A stretch of 64,000 nucleotides of DNA, from NCBI RefSeq assembly GCF_050003625.1, contig NC_134401.1, forward strand, positions 67,901,629 through 67,965,628. Reading direction: 5' to 3'. The notes below the pieces were generated by a model. The model searched no databases. It was not told the DNA's origin and was given only the letters and a program-made list of their open reading frames with translations. The position numbers were made by a program, and so were the translations under genes. Numbering within the stretch: the first letter of the stretch is position 1; the number at the start of each line of letters is the position of its first letter. The stretch is from Haematobia irritans. Taxonomy: Eukaryota; Arthropoda; Insecta; Diptera; Muscidae. Shown here one piece after another: positions 11,957-23,090 of the stretch.

Positions 11957-12716
11957 TTGATGTTTATAGTTAATTATGCCATGATTTATTCCATTTTATT
12001 AAGCCATTATCGCTCAATTGCATTACATTTGGAGAATAATCATCACAAATTACTGAGAAGTATTTATTATTGTCATTATAAGTTAGTCATTATAATTCAT
12101 CGCAATGTAATGCAACGTGTAATGAGAGTTTTACAGCTGGTAATGCAAATTGTAATGAGTTGTAGTTACCTAGTTTTTGCTGGGTATATAGTAGTTATGG
12201 TCTTGACATTCACATCATACAAAAGAAAACTGCACAATTAAAGTAAACGTGTTGATTTTCAATTCCATTTATTTTTAATAGAAACACTTCAAGCCCAAGG
12301 TATTTTATTTAGCATCAAACTTAGATAATTTAAGTCATTTCCCGAGTCGAATCTATCATTTATTTTGATTTTCCAAGTCAAATTGGATTACAAACAAACA
12401 ACATTTTAAACGCAAATAAATACAGTTCAGTTTGATTGATCTCAGCGTCAATTATGTGAATTATGCTCAATTATGTGAATAATTATACCTTATGGTACCA
12501 TCATTTATTCTATTCTATTAAATCATTAACAGCCAAATGCATTACATTTTGAGAATATCATCTCGAAAATTTCGGGGAAGTATTATTTATTGTCATTACA
12601 AGTTAATCATTATAACTCACCGGAATGTAATGCAATGTGTAATGACAGCTTTACTCCTGGTAATGTAAATTGTAATGAGATGTGGTTACCTAGTTTCTGC
12701 TGGGTGCATCTAATAC
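11957..12716 (+). repeat. Pair of ~240-bp direct repeats
   Basis: Bases 11975-12205 and 12490-12716 are diverged copies in the same orientation. Both run from TTTATTC-ATT, through GCATTACATTT-GAGAAT and TGTCATTA-AAGTTA, to GGTTACCTAGTTT-TGCTGGGT. The second copy abuts the RT fragment at 12708. Each copy ends with the CTGGGT word that also ends other small repeats here, so these are likely two copies of one MITE family. Confidence 0.6.
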
Positions 12717-13225
12717 TGAATACAGGCCTATAGCCATACTGTCATTCTTATCTAAAGTATTGGAAAGAATACTACACTGTCAAATATTTGAATTCCTTTG
12801 TCATCATAAACTCATGACTGATCATCAATCTGGGTTTCTAGAGGTCATTGAATCAATCCGTGAAGGTCTGGATAAGAATCAAGTATCTATATTGGTTCTA
12901 CTGGATCATTCTAATGCTTTTGATTGTGTCCACCAACCTACACTCTGCGAATATGTTTAACTTTTCTGGTATTTCAATTAAACTGATGGAATCATATTTA
13001 TACGGCAGATATCAATACACTGGTCAAGGTGATCGCTGTTCATCGCGTATTGCGACAGGAAAGGGTGTACCTCAAGGCTTGATGTGGCAAAAATTTCTCA
13101 TGACCGTTGCAGTATACATCGATGGGCAAAAGGAAATGGATTAAGTCTTAACCCAAAGAAGTCGAAGACGGTTTTAATACACAAGCGTAATGATAACCTT
13201 GGGGAGTTTAATCTTTTTTTGGCAG
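12708..13225 (+). pseudogene. Non-LTR reverse transcriptase fragment
   Basis: The translation shows RT motifs in order: YRPIAILSFLSKVLERIL (fingers), a QSGF block, VLLDHSNAFDCVHQ (motif A, catalytic Asp), then after a frameshift near 12950 GKGVPQG (motif B), then RWAKGNGLSLNPKKSKTVLI (just after where motif C should be). Motif C itself (xADD) is missing, so there is a deletion at about 13095-13125. Endonuclease and 3' end are absent. It differs from LINE-A. Confidence 0.7.
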
Positions 13226-13560
13226 GTGAGAGACAAATATTTGATATATAGAACCTACATAAAATTATCTTCAAATATGCCAAATTTGGTTAAAATCTGT
13301 TCAGATTTATATATACCTGTCATATATAGATAAAACTATAAGTCTTAGATATAGTAATATATATGTACGCCTGATTTGTGGAAATATGGTCGATTATTTC
13401 ATTTTTTACACCCATTTTACTCCAATTGACTTGATATTTTACACAGCGAATAGATTAAGCATTCTATTTAAGTGTGGAGAATTTCATCCAAATCGGTTGA
13501 AATTTAGATAAAGCCTCTATATATATGTTCTTCCGATTTAGGCAAATGCACCCAAAATAC
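13226..13560 (+). repeat. Decayed Helentron-type array unit
   Basis: Words such as CAAATTTGGTTAAAATCTGT, TCAGATTTATATATACC and ATATATGTTCTTCCGATTTAGG match the array of the Helentron-like element at 2.5-4.2 kb in degraded form. No head or tail is visible. Confidence 0.45.
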
Positions 13561-13594
13561 CCACGTTTTCCAAAAAATTCTGTGACTTGTATAA

Positions 13595-14073
13595 AAATCA
13601 CCAAAATATTTCCAATTAAAAAGTTGATCGAAGTAGAAAATTTGTTCAATTAAAACATTAATTGATACGATTAACTTTTTAGTCAAACTCTTAAGACTAA
13701 TGGCCAGTTTCTCATCCTCCGATTAATTTTAACCGGAGGATAGACCTCCGGTTAGTAAAATTTTTGTATGGGATCAGCTGTTTTATCGACACGATAAATA
13801 ATAAAACAACATTGAGAAACTGGCCCTAAATCAGTTACAAAAGTGATAGAATTTTTTTTTTTAATTTGAATCAAACAATCCATATTTTAATCAAACTAAA
13901 AATACAAAGTCAGTAAAGAAATTAACTGGAAATAGTTACGTTTTTAAATATTTATAATATTTGCATCAAAGAGATATAATTTTATACTGTTTTTACTGAT
14001 TTAATTTCGAATTGGGTTAAATACCTATAATTTTGTACCTTTTTTATTGATTTATTTTTGGTTTTAGCGGCTA
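13595..14073 (+). mobile_element. AATTAA-rich MITE copy, interrupted by a Harbinger MITE
   Basis: CACCAAAATATTTCCAATTA followed by AAAAGTT and ATTGATACGATTAACTTTTT matches the well-bounded MITE at 61889-62461. The copy is split at 13701-13826 by a Harbinger-type MITE and resumes with ATCAGTTACAAAAGTGATAG. Exact ends are not clear. Confidence 0.5.
13701..13826. mobile_element. 126-bp PIF/Harbinger-type MITE
   Basis: The termini are inverted: TGGCCAGTTTCTCA at the left and GAGAAACTGGCCC at the right. TAA flanks both sides (13698-13700 and 13827-13829). A TAA target duplication and a GGCCAGTTTCTC terminus fit PIF/Harbinger. It is too short to encode protein and lies inside the AATTAA-rich MITE. 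Confidence 0.7.
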
Positions 14074-14086
14074 AAATTGAACTTAG

Positions 14087-14492
14087 GTTAGGTTAAAGTG
14101 GCAGCCCGATTAAGATTCAGGCTCACTTAGACTATTCAGTCCATTGTGATACCACATTAACTAAAAGTACCTATTACATATGGGCACTTCTAGTTTTAAC
14201 CGTTGAACCTTCTCGATTATTTTCTTCTGTTGAACCAACCAGATTGTTCCAAAAAACATTAGCAGACTGATTAAGTTAACGTTTTCCAGGTCCGCCAGTA
14301 ATCTGAAGCTATATGCCCCTAAAATTTGCTTACGCCTTACACAAAATGCAGGACACTCACACAAGAGGTGTTTTATTGATTCCTTTTCCTCCGCATCATG
14401 ACAGCTCATACAATAGTCATTATACTTCGCACCAATAGTTTTTGCAAAATCGCCTATCAGGCAGCGACCCGTTATAGCAGATATCAGGAGTG
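14087..14492 (-). mobile_element. 5'-truncated LINE-A copy with target duplication
   Basis: This 406-bp piece is the 3' end of LINE-A. On the minus strand it encodes SCHDAEEKESIKHLLCECPA..., then the 3' UTR, and ends ...AACCTAA. It is flanked by AAATTGAACTTAG (14074-14086) and AAATCGAACTTAG (14493-14505), a 13-bp target duplication with one mismatch. It is a typical dead-on-arrival insertion and fixes the LINE-A 3' terminus. Confidence 0.85.
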
Positions 14493-15639
14493 AAATCGAA
14501 CTTAGTAAATACTCACCTTTATGGAATGGTTATAATTTTTAATAGTCATTTCGGATAAAAAAAAATGAAAAGTTGCTTTGGGCAATTCCCCATCAAGTTT
14601 TGATAAAATTAGCACCCACCTTAAAGGCCGGTATTAATTTCGCATTATATGTGAGTATTAAGTTCGAGTTTAAGGTGGGTACTACACTGGTAGAAAAAAG
14701 GCGGTACGTGGCCATTACCGTTTGGTATTAATTGATTGGTTCACGTTACCTTCTAATTTTGATACCACTTTCTATCAAATCATTTACATACGGTATTATT
14801 ATGGTATTAACTATCACATATCCGTAGCATATGATATGTCGCCGTTGCTAAAAACAAAGTTGTCGCCTTAGTAGTTTAGTTTGTTCACATAAAGTAAATA
14901 GACGCGTTAATTGCAATATTTCTTGGAAAACATGATGACTGAAAAAACTAAATTTTTGTGGATATAGCGAAGTATTCGTAAGTATAAAATGTTTTAGTAT
15001 TATTAATGTTTAATAATTCGGAACCATTCTCTCATTAGATACGTAAGAGACATACAAAAGCTTTCCAAATCTCACAACAGACAGCTTGAGGCATACAGAG
15101 CCTGTGATGGGACATAAAATTCAAAAATAATTTTGCATGAAAAAAGTGGTCACGTGTATGTACTATGTATTTTATAAATGCATTAAAGGAAAAGTCATTA
15201 TTACGTATGTTTTATTGAACTAATATGTATTATAACAATAAATACCGGGTTTGTATTAAACCCAATACCGTTTTGGTATTATTTGGTAATACCACACTAT
15301 TTATACATCAATAACTTAATGGTATAAATATTAATACCGCTTAGGTATTATTTTTAATACCATTTTGGTATTTTCATAATACCGTATGGTACTTTCATGC
15401 TTTGGGTACCGCCTGTACCGTTCGGCAGTACTGCCGCTACTACTTCAATCGAAGTATTTTGCTTCATTTTCACAAAATTTACTTCGTCACTCCTTCTTAC
15501 AAAAATCTGCTTCACTTTTTGTTCTGCTTCAAATTTTTAAATTTTTCCCCATATTACCTAATTGTTTTTTCCTATTCCTTTAATTACGATGAACATAGCG
15601 GTTTTAATCATTGAATTATTAACCGATGTGGACCAATTT
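14493..15639. other. Non-coding DNA rich in GGTATTAAT/AATACC words
   Basis: Bases 14640-14690 (AAGTTCGAGTTTAAGGTGGG) are the inverted counterpart of 17010-17035 (CTCGAACTTAATACCCACCT). Between 14690 and 15420 the words GGTATTA and AATACCG recur many times on both strands, and similar words return at 16135-16240 (GTACGGTATTGAT). This suggests one disrupted terminal-repeat element of about 1.5 kb spanning 14.69-16.24 kb. No protein is seen. Confidence 0.4.
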
Positions 15640-16033
15640 TTGCTTGGTTGTTAGAGATCATATGCTGAAACCATGTACAAAATTTCAGCTGGATCGGATG
15701 AAATTTGCTTCTCTTAGAGTCCCCGCAAGCCAAATTTGGGGGTCCGTTTATATGGGGGCTATACGTAAAAGTGGACCGATATGGCCCATTTGCAATACCA
15801 TCGGACCTACATCAATAAAAACTACTTGTGCCAAGTTTCAAGTCGGTAGCTTCTTTCGTTCGGAAGTTAGCGTGATTTCAACAGGCGGACGGACATGCTC
15901 AGATCGAGTCAGAATTTCACCACGACCCAGAATATATATACTTTATGGGGTCTTAGAGCAATATTTCGATGTGTTACAAACGGAATGACAAAGTTAATAT
16001 ACCCCCATCCTATGGTGGAGGGTATAATAAAAT
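15640..16033 (-). mobile_element. Second Helentron/DINE-like family, head part
   Basis: On the minus strand it begins TATACCCTCCACCATAGGAT and continues with GTATATTAACTTTGTCATTC, a short GTCCGTCCG block (15889-15900 on +), AACTTGGCACAAGTAG, and GCCCCCATATAAACGGACCC. Starting with TATACCC and having a GTCY block resembles the element at 2.26-4.64 kb, but the body differs. A related body occurs in FB1 (28380-28725) and beside FB2 (33208-33440). No protein frame. Confidence 0.55.
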
Positions 16034-16259
16034 GAATTCTATTGGTTTGTTTTCAAGAATGTATGCTACTTCAATTTTATTCAATCTACTCCACTTTTTT
16101 CCAAAATCTCCATCTCAATTTTTCACTAGCGAAAGCACTGCCGTTCGGTATTGATATTGTACCATACGGGGTTGGCTAACTATCAATAACGTACGGTATT
16201 GATTTGAGCCCGTATGATAATAATTTTTCTATGGGTATATGTTCGATTTTTGAGTTGAA
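16034..16259. other. Flank of the Helentron-like copy with GGTATTGA words
   Basis: Continuation of the disrupted element described at 14.69-15.42 kb (CTGCCGTTCGGTATTGAT, GTACGGTATTGATTTGAGCC). No gene. Confidence 0.35.
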
Positions 16260-16725
16260 AACAACTTTATTTTCGGGATAACTTTTTCTTAAATAATCAA
16301 ATTTATAAATGAAAACAAACTATTACAAACTATTAATAAAATTGGCGTCAAAGAGGTATACTTTTTTCAGGGTTACTTTTTTAATAATTCATTTTAAAGA
16401 AAACAAACTTTTTTAATTGTTATAATGAAATTTTCAAAAAAAAGTTATGTTATTACAAAAAAAAAAAAATCATGAACATTTTTCCAATTAAAAATTTAAT
16501 TTAGTTTTAAAAAATATTCAATTAATAATTTAATTGATTCAAAAAAATTTTTAATTGAAACAAAAATCAATTACAAAAATTAATAGTAGCAACTAATTTT
16601 TTAATTGACATTTAATTAATTTTTTAATTGATACTATCATTTCTGCGATTGAAGACATTTAATTAAAAAATAATTGGATCAATTAATTTCGAGATTGAAT
16701 CAGAAAAAAATTGTGTGTATGTTAT
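16260..16725 (+). repeat. AATTAA-rich MITE fragment
   Basis: The right half (GAAGACATTTAATTAAAAAA, TTTCGAGATTGAATCAGAAA, then AAAATTGTGTGTA) matches the right end of the MITE at 61889-62461. Left end lost. Confidence 0.5.
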
Positions 16726-17759
16726 TACAGATTTATTTTTTTTTCTAAAGCCTATTACTAAGATCACGTTTTCGCACGCAAAACTGTTATACTCCATAGA
16801 AAAAACATTAGCGCGGAATAAATGCGAAATCTTTGTTTTGAGCATTTTCAAACACATATTTATAAAACCCTGGATTTTTCGCACGAAAAAATAGGCAGGC
16901 ATATTATTTCGGATAAATAAGTTAACATCACTGCGTTTGAGACCCTATTTACGGAGGTAGATGAAGATATTCGTTTTTCGCAGAAACGAACTTAGTACTA
17001 AGCATAACGGACAAAACTCGAACTTAATACCCACCTTAAAACACAAACCTAGTACCGGTCTCAACGATGAATCCCATCAAACTTAAATTTTCTCTCCTGA
17101 GGTATGACAATGCTCGATGACTGGCTTACGAATTGTTATATATCATGCATATAGATTACTGTTGGCCAATCATTTTACACAACACCATTTTGATGGGTAA
17201 AGAGAAATAATAAACGAAAATATTTCTCCAAACGCACTTTAAAGCTGGGAGTAAAAGTTAAGAGTGAGATTCCGGTACTTAAGCTACTTCCTCTCTTATA
17301 ATACTCTTTAATATTTCTTTTAAGTTCTCTCGCCTTAAAAGGCCGTTGTGTATTCTCCATACTATCGAATGGTTTACTATGCCAAGTTGATGGCTTGCTT
17401 GTTGGAAAACGTGAGCACTTCGTATTCGGTATTATTGATTGTGCTTCCATCTAGAGAACACAGACGACAAACAAAGCGGCATCAACTTCCATATACAATT
17501 AACAGCCCACGACAATTACTTATTTTTGTGACGTGAACAAAAAAGTGTTAACAATCGACATACATCCAGCTTAAACCTGCTCATTTTGGTAACAACGGAA
17601 TTGCAGTTCGCTGATGATTTGAATAAATTTTGCAGTTGGATAAGCTGTAAACTGCCATCCTGTTCGACCTTTCGATTTGATTTCGAATACAACTCTAAAA
17701 ATACACTTTATGGCACTTTGCAACACTGAATATTGACAATTTTATTGGAGTCACTGACA
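16726..17759. other. Upstream region of blistered, no gene recognised
   Basis: Bases 16985-17075 hold a MITE-like terminus (CTCGAACTTAATACCCACCT). A 91-residue minus-strand frame at 17175-17450 has no recognisable motif and is not called. Regulatory elements of blistered could lie here, but none can be pointed to. Confidence 0.4.
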
Positions 17760-18331
17760 GCAGCCGTCAGTTTATATTTGTCAATTCGGACCATCATATA
17801 CCAAAATATAAAAAATGTAATAATATAAAGGAAAAAAAAAAGAATTGCAAAAGAGAAAGAAGATAATTTTGTTTGTGATTAATTACACAGATTCGAAATA
17901 TTGCAAATTGGAGTCGTGGACTGTTAAAATCGTGATTATTTAAGAACAGCTGTCGCAAGTGCCGTGGTCGCCGTCGTGTTTTCTGCATAACATTTTAATA
18001 ATATTCTGTGTGTCCCGTTTTCGTTGAAGAAGCCTAAAAAGAGTGTTTAGTTGCTTGGTAGTGTTTATTTTTGGATGAAATCGAAGCAGTAGTCTGCACA
18101 TTATATACACGTATTTATGCCGTGCACTAGTAAAAATCTAAAGAAGCAAAAGGCTAACAAATCTTAAATCTAGCGGCAGTGTTGTTAGCATTTAAAGAAG
18201 AAAACAGTGTTGCGTACAAGAGTGTCGATTGAGCTCCCCCGCCTTGTCGTTGTTGGTTGGTGATTAACAATCTGGGATTCCTTCTTCAGTGCGTAAGAAA
18301 CGGCATCGCGGTGGATAACTTCTATTTAAGA
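17760..18331 (+). promoter_or_regulatory. bs: Probable 5' UTR and promoter-proximal region of blistered
   Basis: No coding frame is seen, and the stretch runs directly into the blistered start codon. A TCAGTT initiator-like word lies at 17767-17772 (GCCGTCAGTTTATATTTG), but no TATA box at -30 or clear DPE supports it. TTATATACA at 18100-18108 is another weak candidate. The frame of exon 1 is open upstream to 18257 but contains no ATG before 18332. CCTTCTTCAG at 18273-18282 could be a 3' splice site of an upstream non-coding exon. Transcription start not established. Confidence 0.35.
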
Positions 18332-18919
18332 ATGGATCCTTCGCGCGGTGATTCGCGCTACAACCTCAACTACTCAATGAGTAGTATTGGCCTCTCTCTG
18401 GCCGATCAAGCTGATATGTATGGTAATCCAGCATTGGGGCGACCACCCAGTACGGGTTTGTTGCAGAACATGGGTGCTGTGTCCAGTGCTACAGGAGTCG
18501 GGATTGCATCACGTTCAACAAGCAGTTTGATGTCAAATACGTCTCAGTGCCAAAGTCTGGGTAATAACACTGGAAGTCATAATTCCAACCAACAACGTGG
18601 TATTAAACGATCTGGCTCCGATTGCTACGAGGACTCACATCATCGTGTACCAAATGCAGGTACCAGTGGATTATCAAATCTACAGAGCTTAGAGAATTGC
18701 GGAGGCGGAAGTGGAGGCCAGCAACCGCCGTCTGCTGGTTCTGGTGGAGGTGTTACTGATGTCGTTGATGATAACTACAATTCACTTCAAAGCAAAAAAT
18801 CGCCACCTGCTAATGGAAAAAAAACCAAAGGACGTGTCAAAATAAAAATGGAATATATTGATAATAAATTAAGGCGTTACACCACATTCTCTAAACGTAA
18901 AACCGGTATTATGAAAAAG
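18332..18919 (+). CDS. bs: blistered (SRF homologue), coding exon 1
   Basis: This exon encodes residues 1-196 of the fly serum response factor, a MADS-box transcription factor that in Drosophila acts in the nucleus in tracheal terminal cells and wing intervein cells. It starts MDPSRGDSRYNLNYSMSSIG, the first ATG in frame. Residues 25-160 are low complexity (Ser, Gly, Asn, Gln rich; KRSGSDCYEDS at about 93). The MADS box begins at about 163 with KKTKGRVKIKMEYIDNKLRR and continues YTTFSKRKTGIMKK to residue 196. There it meets a consensus 5' splice site, AAG|GTAAGA, with the intron in phase 0. SRF-type rather than MEF2-type, from the GRVKIKMEYIDNKLRRYTTF signature. Identification is firm. Confidence 0.95.
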
Positions 18920-18964
18920 GTAAGATCAATCATAAAATATATTAGGACATTGTGGAAAAAATAA

Positions 18965-20956
18965 TGAACATTAAGCCTATCATCAGAAACTGGGTAGCTA
19001 TTCTTTTCTCTAAAAGGCGATCTCACTAACAAATATTTGCACGCTATCAATGGGTTTGTAGTAGGATCCTTCGATGTTTGCAATATCTTGGTTATTTAAA
19101 AGGCCTTTATATAGACGATAGTTAATTGTACAATTTAGAAGATTGTTGCTACATTACTGCAATGCCCACTACCCAAAGGCGATTGTGTTTCCGTCTTTCT
19201 GTTTTTTTAAGATGCGCAGGTTTAGAATAACTTCTTACAACTATTGCCAAATTCACAGACACAATTACAGAAAAAATCAATGAGGATGATGATATTATAT
19301 ATATTCGTGAGTTTTGGCGTCTCTTGTCCCTTTCGATATAGCATTGTGTAAACCATTGCGAAACCATAACAATAGTGGACAATCGCATATAGTATACTTA
19401 TGGTTGACGCTATGTCGGCTTAAACAATAGCCGGCATCTAAAGGTTTCTTTGCAAGTTTTGCTACTGCACTTTTGTCTTCTGCAATCCGAATATCCCTTA
19501 CATTTAGGTTTGGTGCGTTTCCTGCAGGTCTTTGTAATATTCATTACTATAGTTACAGCATGCCAGCCGATGACATACAAGGCATAAATGCTTCTTAGAA
19601 CTGTTACGTTATAATTGCATTAAATTTCAATGTACGCAATATGGCCAACAAAAATACGACGATGCTGTGTAATCTTGTTGTGTTCGATAATGACATCCTT
19701 CAAAAAAAAAAAAAAAAAAAGAACTGGGAGAATATATACAGCTACTTTTTTATGCAAATCGAAAATGGCATTTACGAATTATCAATTACATTTGCTATGG
19801 GCATACTATTATTATAATTGGAAAACTTTAAAGCTCTAAAAAACTAGAGCTGGGAGATACAACAATTTGTGTTATCGTACGTATCGTAATCGTAAAACAA
19901 TTTTAACTTAAACATTAGACTTACTAATGACCTCGCTGGGCAAATATTTGAAAGAAATAAAAAGAGAAGTTACAATCAAACTAGCAAAAATTTTTAATCA
20001 TATTGGCCATAACATTGTGATAGGATTAGCTTTCGAAAAGTTTACCCAAGCAAGTCATCCTTATTTTTTTGCAAGTAAGCCTAAGCTGTTTTGTAACTAA
20101 TGGTAAAACCAAGTAATGTTGATGGTAACTTATTTAAAAAAATGCTAAATACGTATTATATGATAAATACTTATTAAAGTTTATTACTACATATTACATT
20201 TCCTATAAGGAAAGTACTTCCCTGTAGCTACATGGCCTGCCCGATAAAACAAAAAAGTGTATTTTCCTCGGACATCGCTTTATCACTCGTGGAATTCTAT
20301 TTATAGAAACACTCATCAGAATACACTCATCACTAAATAAATAGTACAAATTTGGTAAAGAATTACTACGAAATGGAAACTCCATTACTTTCACATGAGC
20401 ATGCCCTACGAGGAAAATACTTCTCTGTTGGGAGTATGGTAAACGACTATTGACAACTAAGAGAGGTAGCATGGTACCAAATGGTGTTTAGTGATCGAAA
20501 GAATTTGTTGATACTAAGTAGTTATTTCCACGCAGAATGTATTGCTGGGTGTAATGGGACAACTTCAAGTATAACTACTCCGGGCAATGAGTTTTTCAAC
20601 TCAATCACTACCAGCAAATATCACAGTAAACCTATATGAGATAATATACCAACTGCAAACGAATCAAAAATAATGGTAGTTATTTTGAAAAGCAGGAACA
20701 CTGCCTCAGACAGAGAAAAGTGCTATGTAACCACTGAATCGTTTTCCTCATTCGTTTTTCGAAAACATTTCACCGTTCACACCGAGTTAAGATGTTTTTA
20801 GTTTGATGGTTGCCATGGAAAATCGAAATTTACTTTAAATTCAAATGTACGCAACGTTTGTTCAAATAAAAAATAAGTGGTAATAAAAATGGAAATTTTT
20901 TAATTTTTCACATCCCTATGTTCTTCAAAGCCTTTGAAAATATTCACCTTTATGTT
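18965..20956. other. bs: Intronic DNA, no gene seen
   Basis: Roughly 2 kb of mixed-composition sequence directly after exon 1, with one A-tract (19701-19721). Bases 20200-20640 contain diverged inverted words (GGAAAGTACTTCCC, GAGGAAAATACTTCTC) that may be a MITE. Lacking obvious repeats, 19.0-20.2 kb is the part of the intron most likely to keep ancestral intronic regulatory sequence. Confidence 0.4.
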
Positions 20957-21035
20957 GGACTCGGCCATACAAAATAGGTTCCTTGTCATTGAGCTAAATA
21001 TAGAATCGGACAGCACATAGTGACAAGAAAGTAAT
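20957..21035 (+). mobile_element. Internal fragment of a dipteran SINE
   Basis: TGGACTCGGCCATACAAAAT, then AGGTTCCTTGTCATTGAGCT and GAATCGGACAGCACATAGTG. I recognise this as the middle segment of a tRNA-headed SINE common in muscid DNA, whose head occurs at 35745-35883 and whose tail occurs at 33964-34044. Both ends of this copy are missing. Recognition is from memory, not from an alignment. Confidence 0.45.
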
Positions 21036-21779
21036 TGTCATATACTCTTTTGATGCGGTATTTTGTAATCATTTATGGGGAATTGTATATCTATCTATAA
21101 ATACCCAATTGTTTTTCTAGATACAATTGAGATTTTAAAAATTCGGACTAAAACTAAGAAAAAACCACTTTGTATCGTTTGCAACTAATTTTCTACCTTT
21201 ATGTTGCGTTTCTAATGCAAATTGCGCCCCTAAAACATGTACGAGGTTATCTTACTCTTTCTGTGGGAACAAATTATTGTATTTAAGTACATATGTATAC
21301 ATATACATATATATATACCTTTATATCAATCTAACATCAAAAATAAAATACAATATTCAGAAACAAAATTAAATTAATTAATTCCGTTGTAGGTGAAATT
21401 AAGGTTGGGTGACACAACCAATTTTTTCGACTGACACAACCAATTCCATATGTAGTATAAGTTGCAGCTTTCATAATTCGATTAAGTAGAGGGAGTATGT
21501 CGGGTGGCGCAACTGCCAACGGATAGTTGATGCAACTGCCAAAAGGAGGTTGGCAATAAATTCTTTTATAGCAACTTATCTGTGTTCTCTGCAGCGTTGC
21601 CAATTTGGTTTTTTTTTCGCTAGATATGTTTTTTTTTTTGAAAAAAAATAAAGTTTTTCTTTTGTTTTTATATGAGTGGGATAAAAAGCAAATCTGCAGA
21701 CTATAGACTTTGAATTTCATCGACGAAAATTAAATAACAATAGGTCTGTCGACTTTTTATTGGTTTTAGTATTTCAAGC
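21036..21779. other. bs: Intronic DNA, no gene seen
   Basis: Contains a short ATACATATACATATATATAT tract near 21296 and a segment with repeated words GACACAACCAATT and GCAACTGCCAA (21405-21550) that may be a small repeat. No protein frame is supported. Confidence 0.4.
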
Positions 21780-22770
21780 AGAATAATTTATTGAAGACAA
21801 ATTAAAAAACTATGCACCCTTTGTTTTCATATTACATTTTTACATAAAGTATTTAAAAGCAAAGTAGTATTTCAACACCTTGAACTTGAAACGTATTTAG
21901 TATAATTCCAAAAATGTATTCATTTTCTCCTTGGAAAGGAGTTTCGTTAAAAAGTCTGCAACCTGATCATCTGATGGACTTGGACAAAATATAACTTCAT
22001 TCGATTTTCTCTTTTCCCGGATGAAAAGATGTCGTATATCAATGTGCTTTGTTCTCGGGCGATGAGCTTCATTGGATGCTAGATGAACTGCTCTTCTGTT
22101 GTCACAAAAAATTGTTGTGGGATTTAGATTATTGAAATCGGGGTGTAGTTCCTTCTGTAACGTTCGTATCCATATGACTTTCTGTGTAGCACTTGTTAAA
22201 GCCATATAGTCTGTTGTCTTGCTTGCCCAAGATATTGCCCCATCTTGAATTATATTTATATATCCAGCTACTGACCTTCGATCAAGTCGTTTGCCCAATC
22301 AGAATATAAATATGGAATAAGTTCATTATTGCCTTTAGATTTAAAATGCAGTTTATAAATAACGAAAAATACGTTTCACAGTATTCCAGTGAATTTTTGA
22401 AGAATTGTTAAAATTACTCAAACAATTTGCAGCCTGACTTATATCAGGACGAGAACATTGTGCAGCGAAAAGTAATCTCCCAATGGCTCGTTGGTATGGG
22501 ACATTTTCGTCTTCTTCATTTGTTTTTGATAGCTTTTGATTTATATCAAATGGGGTTAAAACAGGACTACAATTTTCCATTTTATAGACATTTAGCAGGT
22601 GCAAAATGTATTCTTATTGGTCCAGACATATTGAATCATTCATTAAGTTCAATTTTAATTCGTCACAAAATTTTTTATCGTTGTTGAAGAGTAACATGTC
22701 ATCTACGTACAAAGCCATGTATGTCAATTTATTTCCATTCGCACGATAATAAATACATGGATCTTGAACA
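21780..22770 (-). pseudogene. copia-type retrotransposon fragment (RT end and RNase H)
   Basis: Read on the minus strand from 22770: DPCIYYRANGNKLTYMALYV then DDMLLF (RT motif with YVDD), the connection YQRAIGRLLFAAQCSRPDIS (22353-22604), and Ty1/copia RNase H with SWASKTTDYMALTSATQKVI, FCDNRRAVHLASNEAHRPRT and KHIDIRHLFIREK, ending at 21897. Motif spacing fits the C-terminus of copia Pol. Two frame breaks are visible (near 22330 and 22630). Non-coding 3' sequence runs to 21780, and a related piece is at 34045-34150. No LTR was identified. The 5' side is cut at 22770/22771 by the FB1 foldback element; a few more residues lie beyond it at 31740-31762. Confidence 0.8.
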
Positions 22771-23090
22771 ATGTGTGTGAAGATAAATTTTAAAATTTAA
22801 CTTTAACAGAGCAATTTTAACAGGTTAAAAGAGATGTGTTAACGGTTAACAGAGCTCTTTTGTGTACAAAAGTAGCCATTTGAATTAAATTTTAGATTAA
22901 AACTTAAAAAATGGCGTTGTATGTGCATTGCAATTAAAAAAACAAATCAATAATAATAGAAAACACAATGAGTAATAACTAACTTAAAGGAATATTAGGA
23001 ATATATATTTCAGAACTATTAAAGAATGGCTGGTTGCAAAAATAAGTGGTAATAAATTGATTTGTTTAAAGTATGAAATTGGAGATAGAT
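22771..23090 (+). repeat. FB1 left terminal inverted repeat
   Basis: It carries spaced TTAACAGAGC words (near 22813 as TTTAACAGAGC, and GGTTAACAGAGC near 22846) and TGTTAACGGTTAAC. The right arm carries three such words. Spaced subterminal words of this sort are usual transposase-binding sites, which is inference here. The arm runs to GAAATTGGAGATAGATAGGT, where the left-only array begins. Confidence 0.75.

Noticed and set aside
11957..12241. 94-residue frame resembling a small membrane protein
   Set aside because: It lies entirely inside one copy of a ~240-bp direct repeat whose other copy does not keep the frame.
17175..17450. 91-residue minus-strand frame upstream of blistered
   Set aside because: No recognisable domain, unremarkable composition and no neighbouring exon signals; not enough to call a gene.
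18257..18331. A longer N-terminus for blistered starting at 18257
   Set aside because: The codon at 18257 is TTG and no ATG lies in frame before 18332. The natural start MDPSRGDSRYN at 18332 fits the conserved fly N-terminus.
21780..22770. An intact copia element with LTRs
   Set aside because: Only the RT end, RNase H and 3' sequence are present. No LTR pair, gag, protease or integrase was seen, and the frame is broken.
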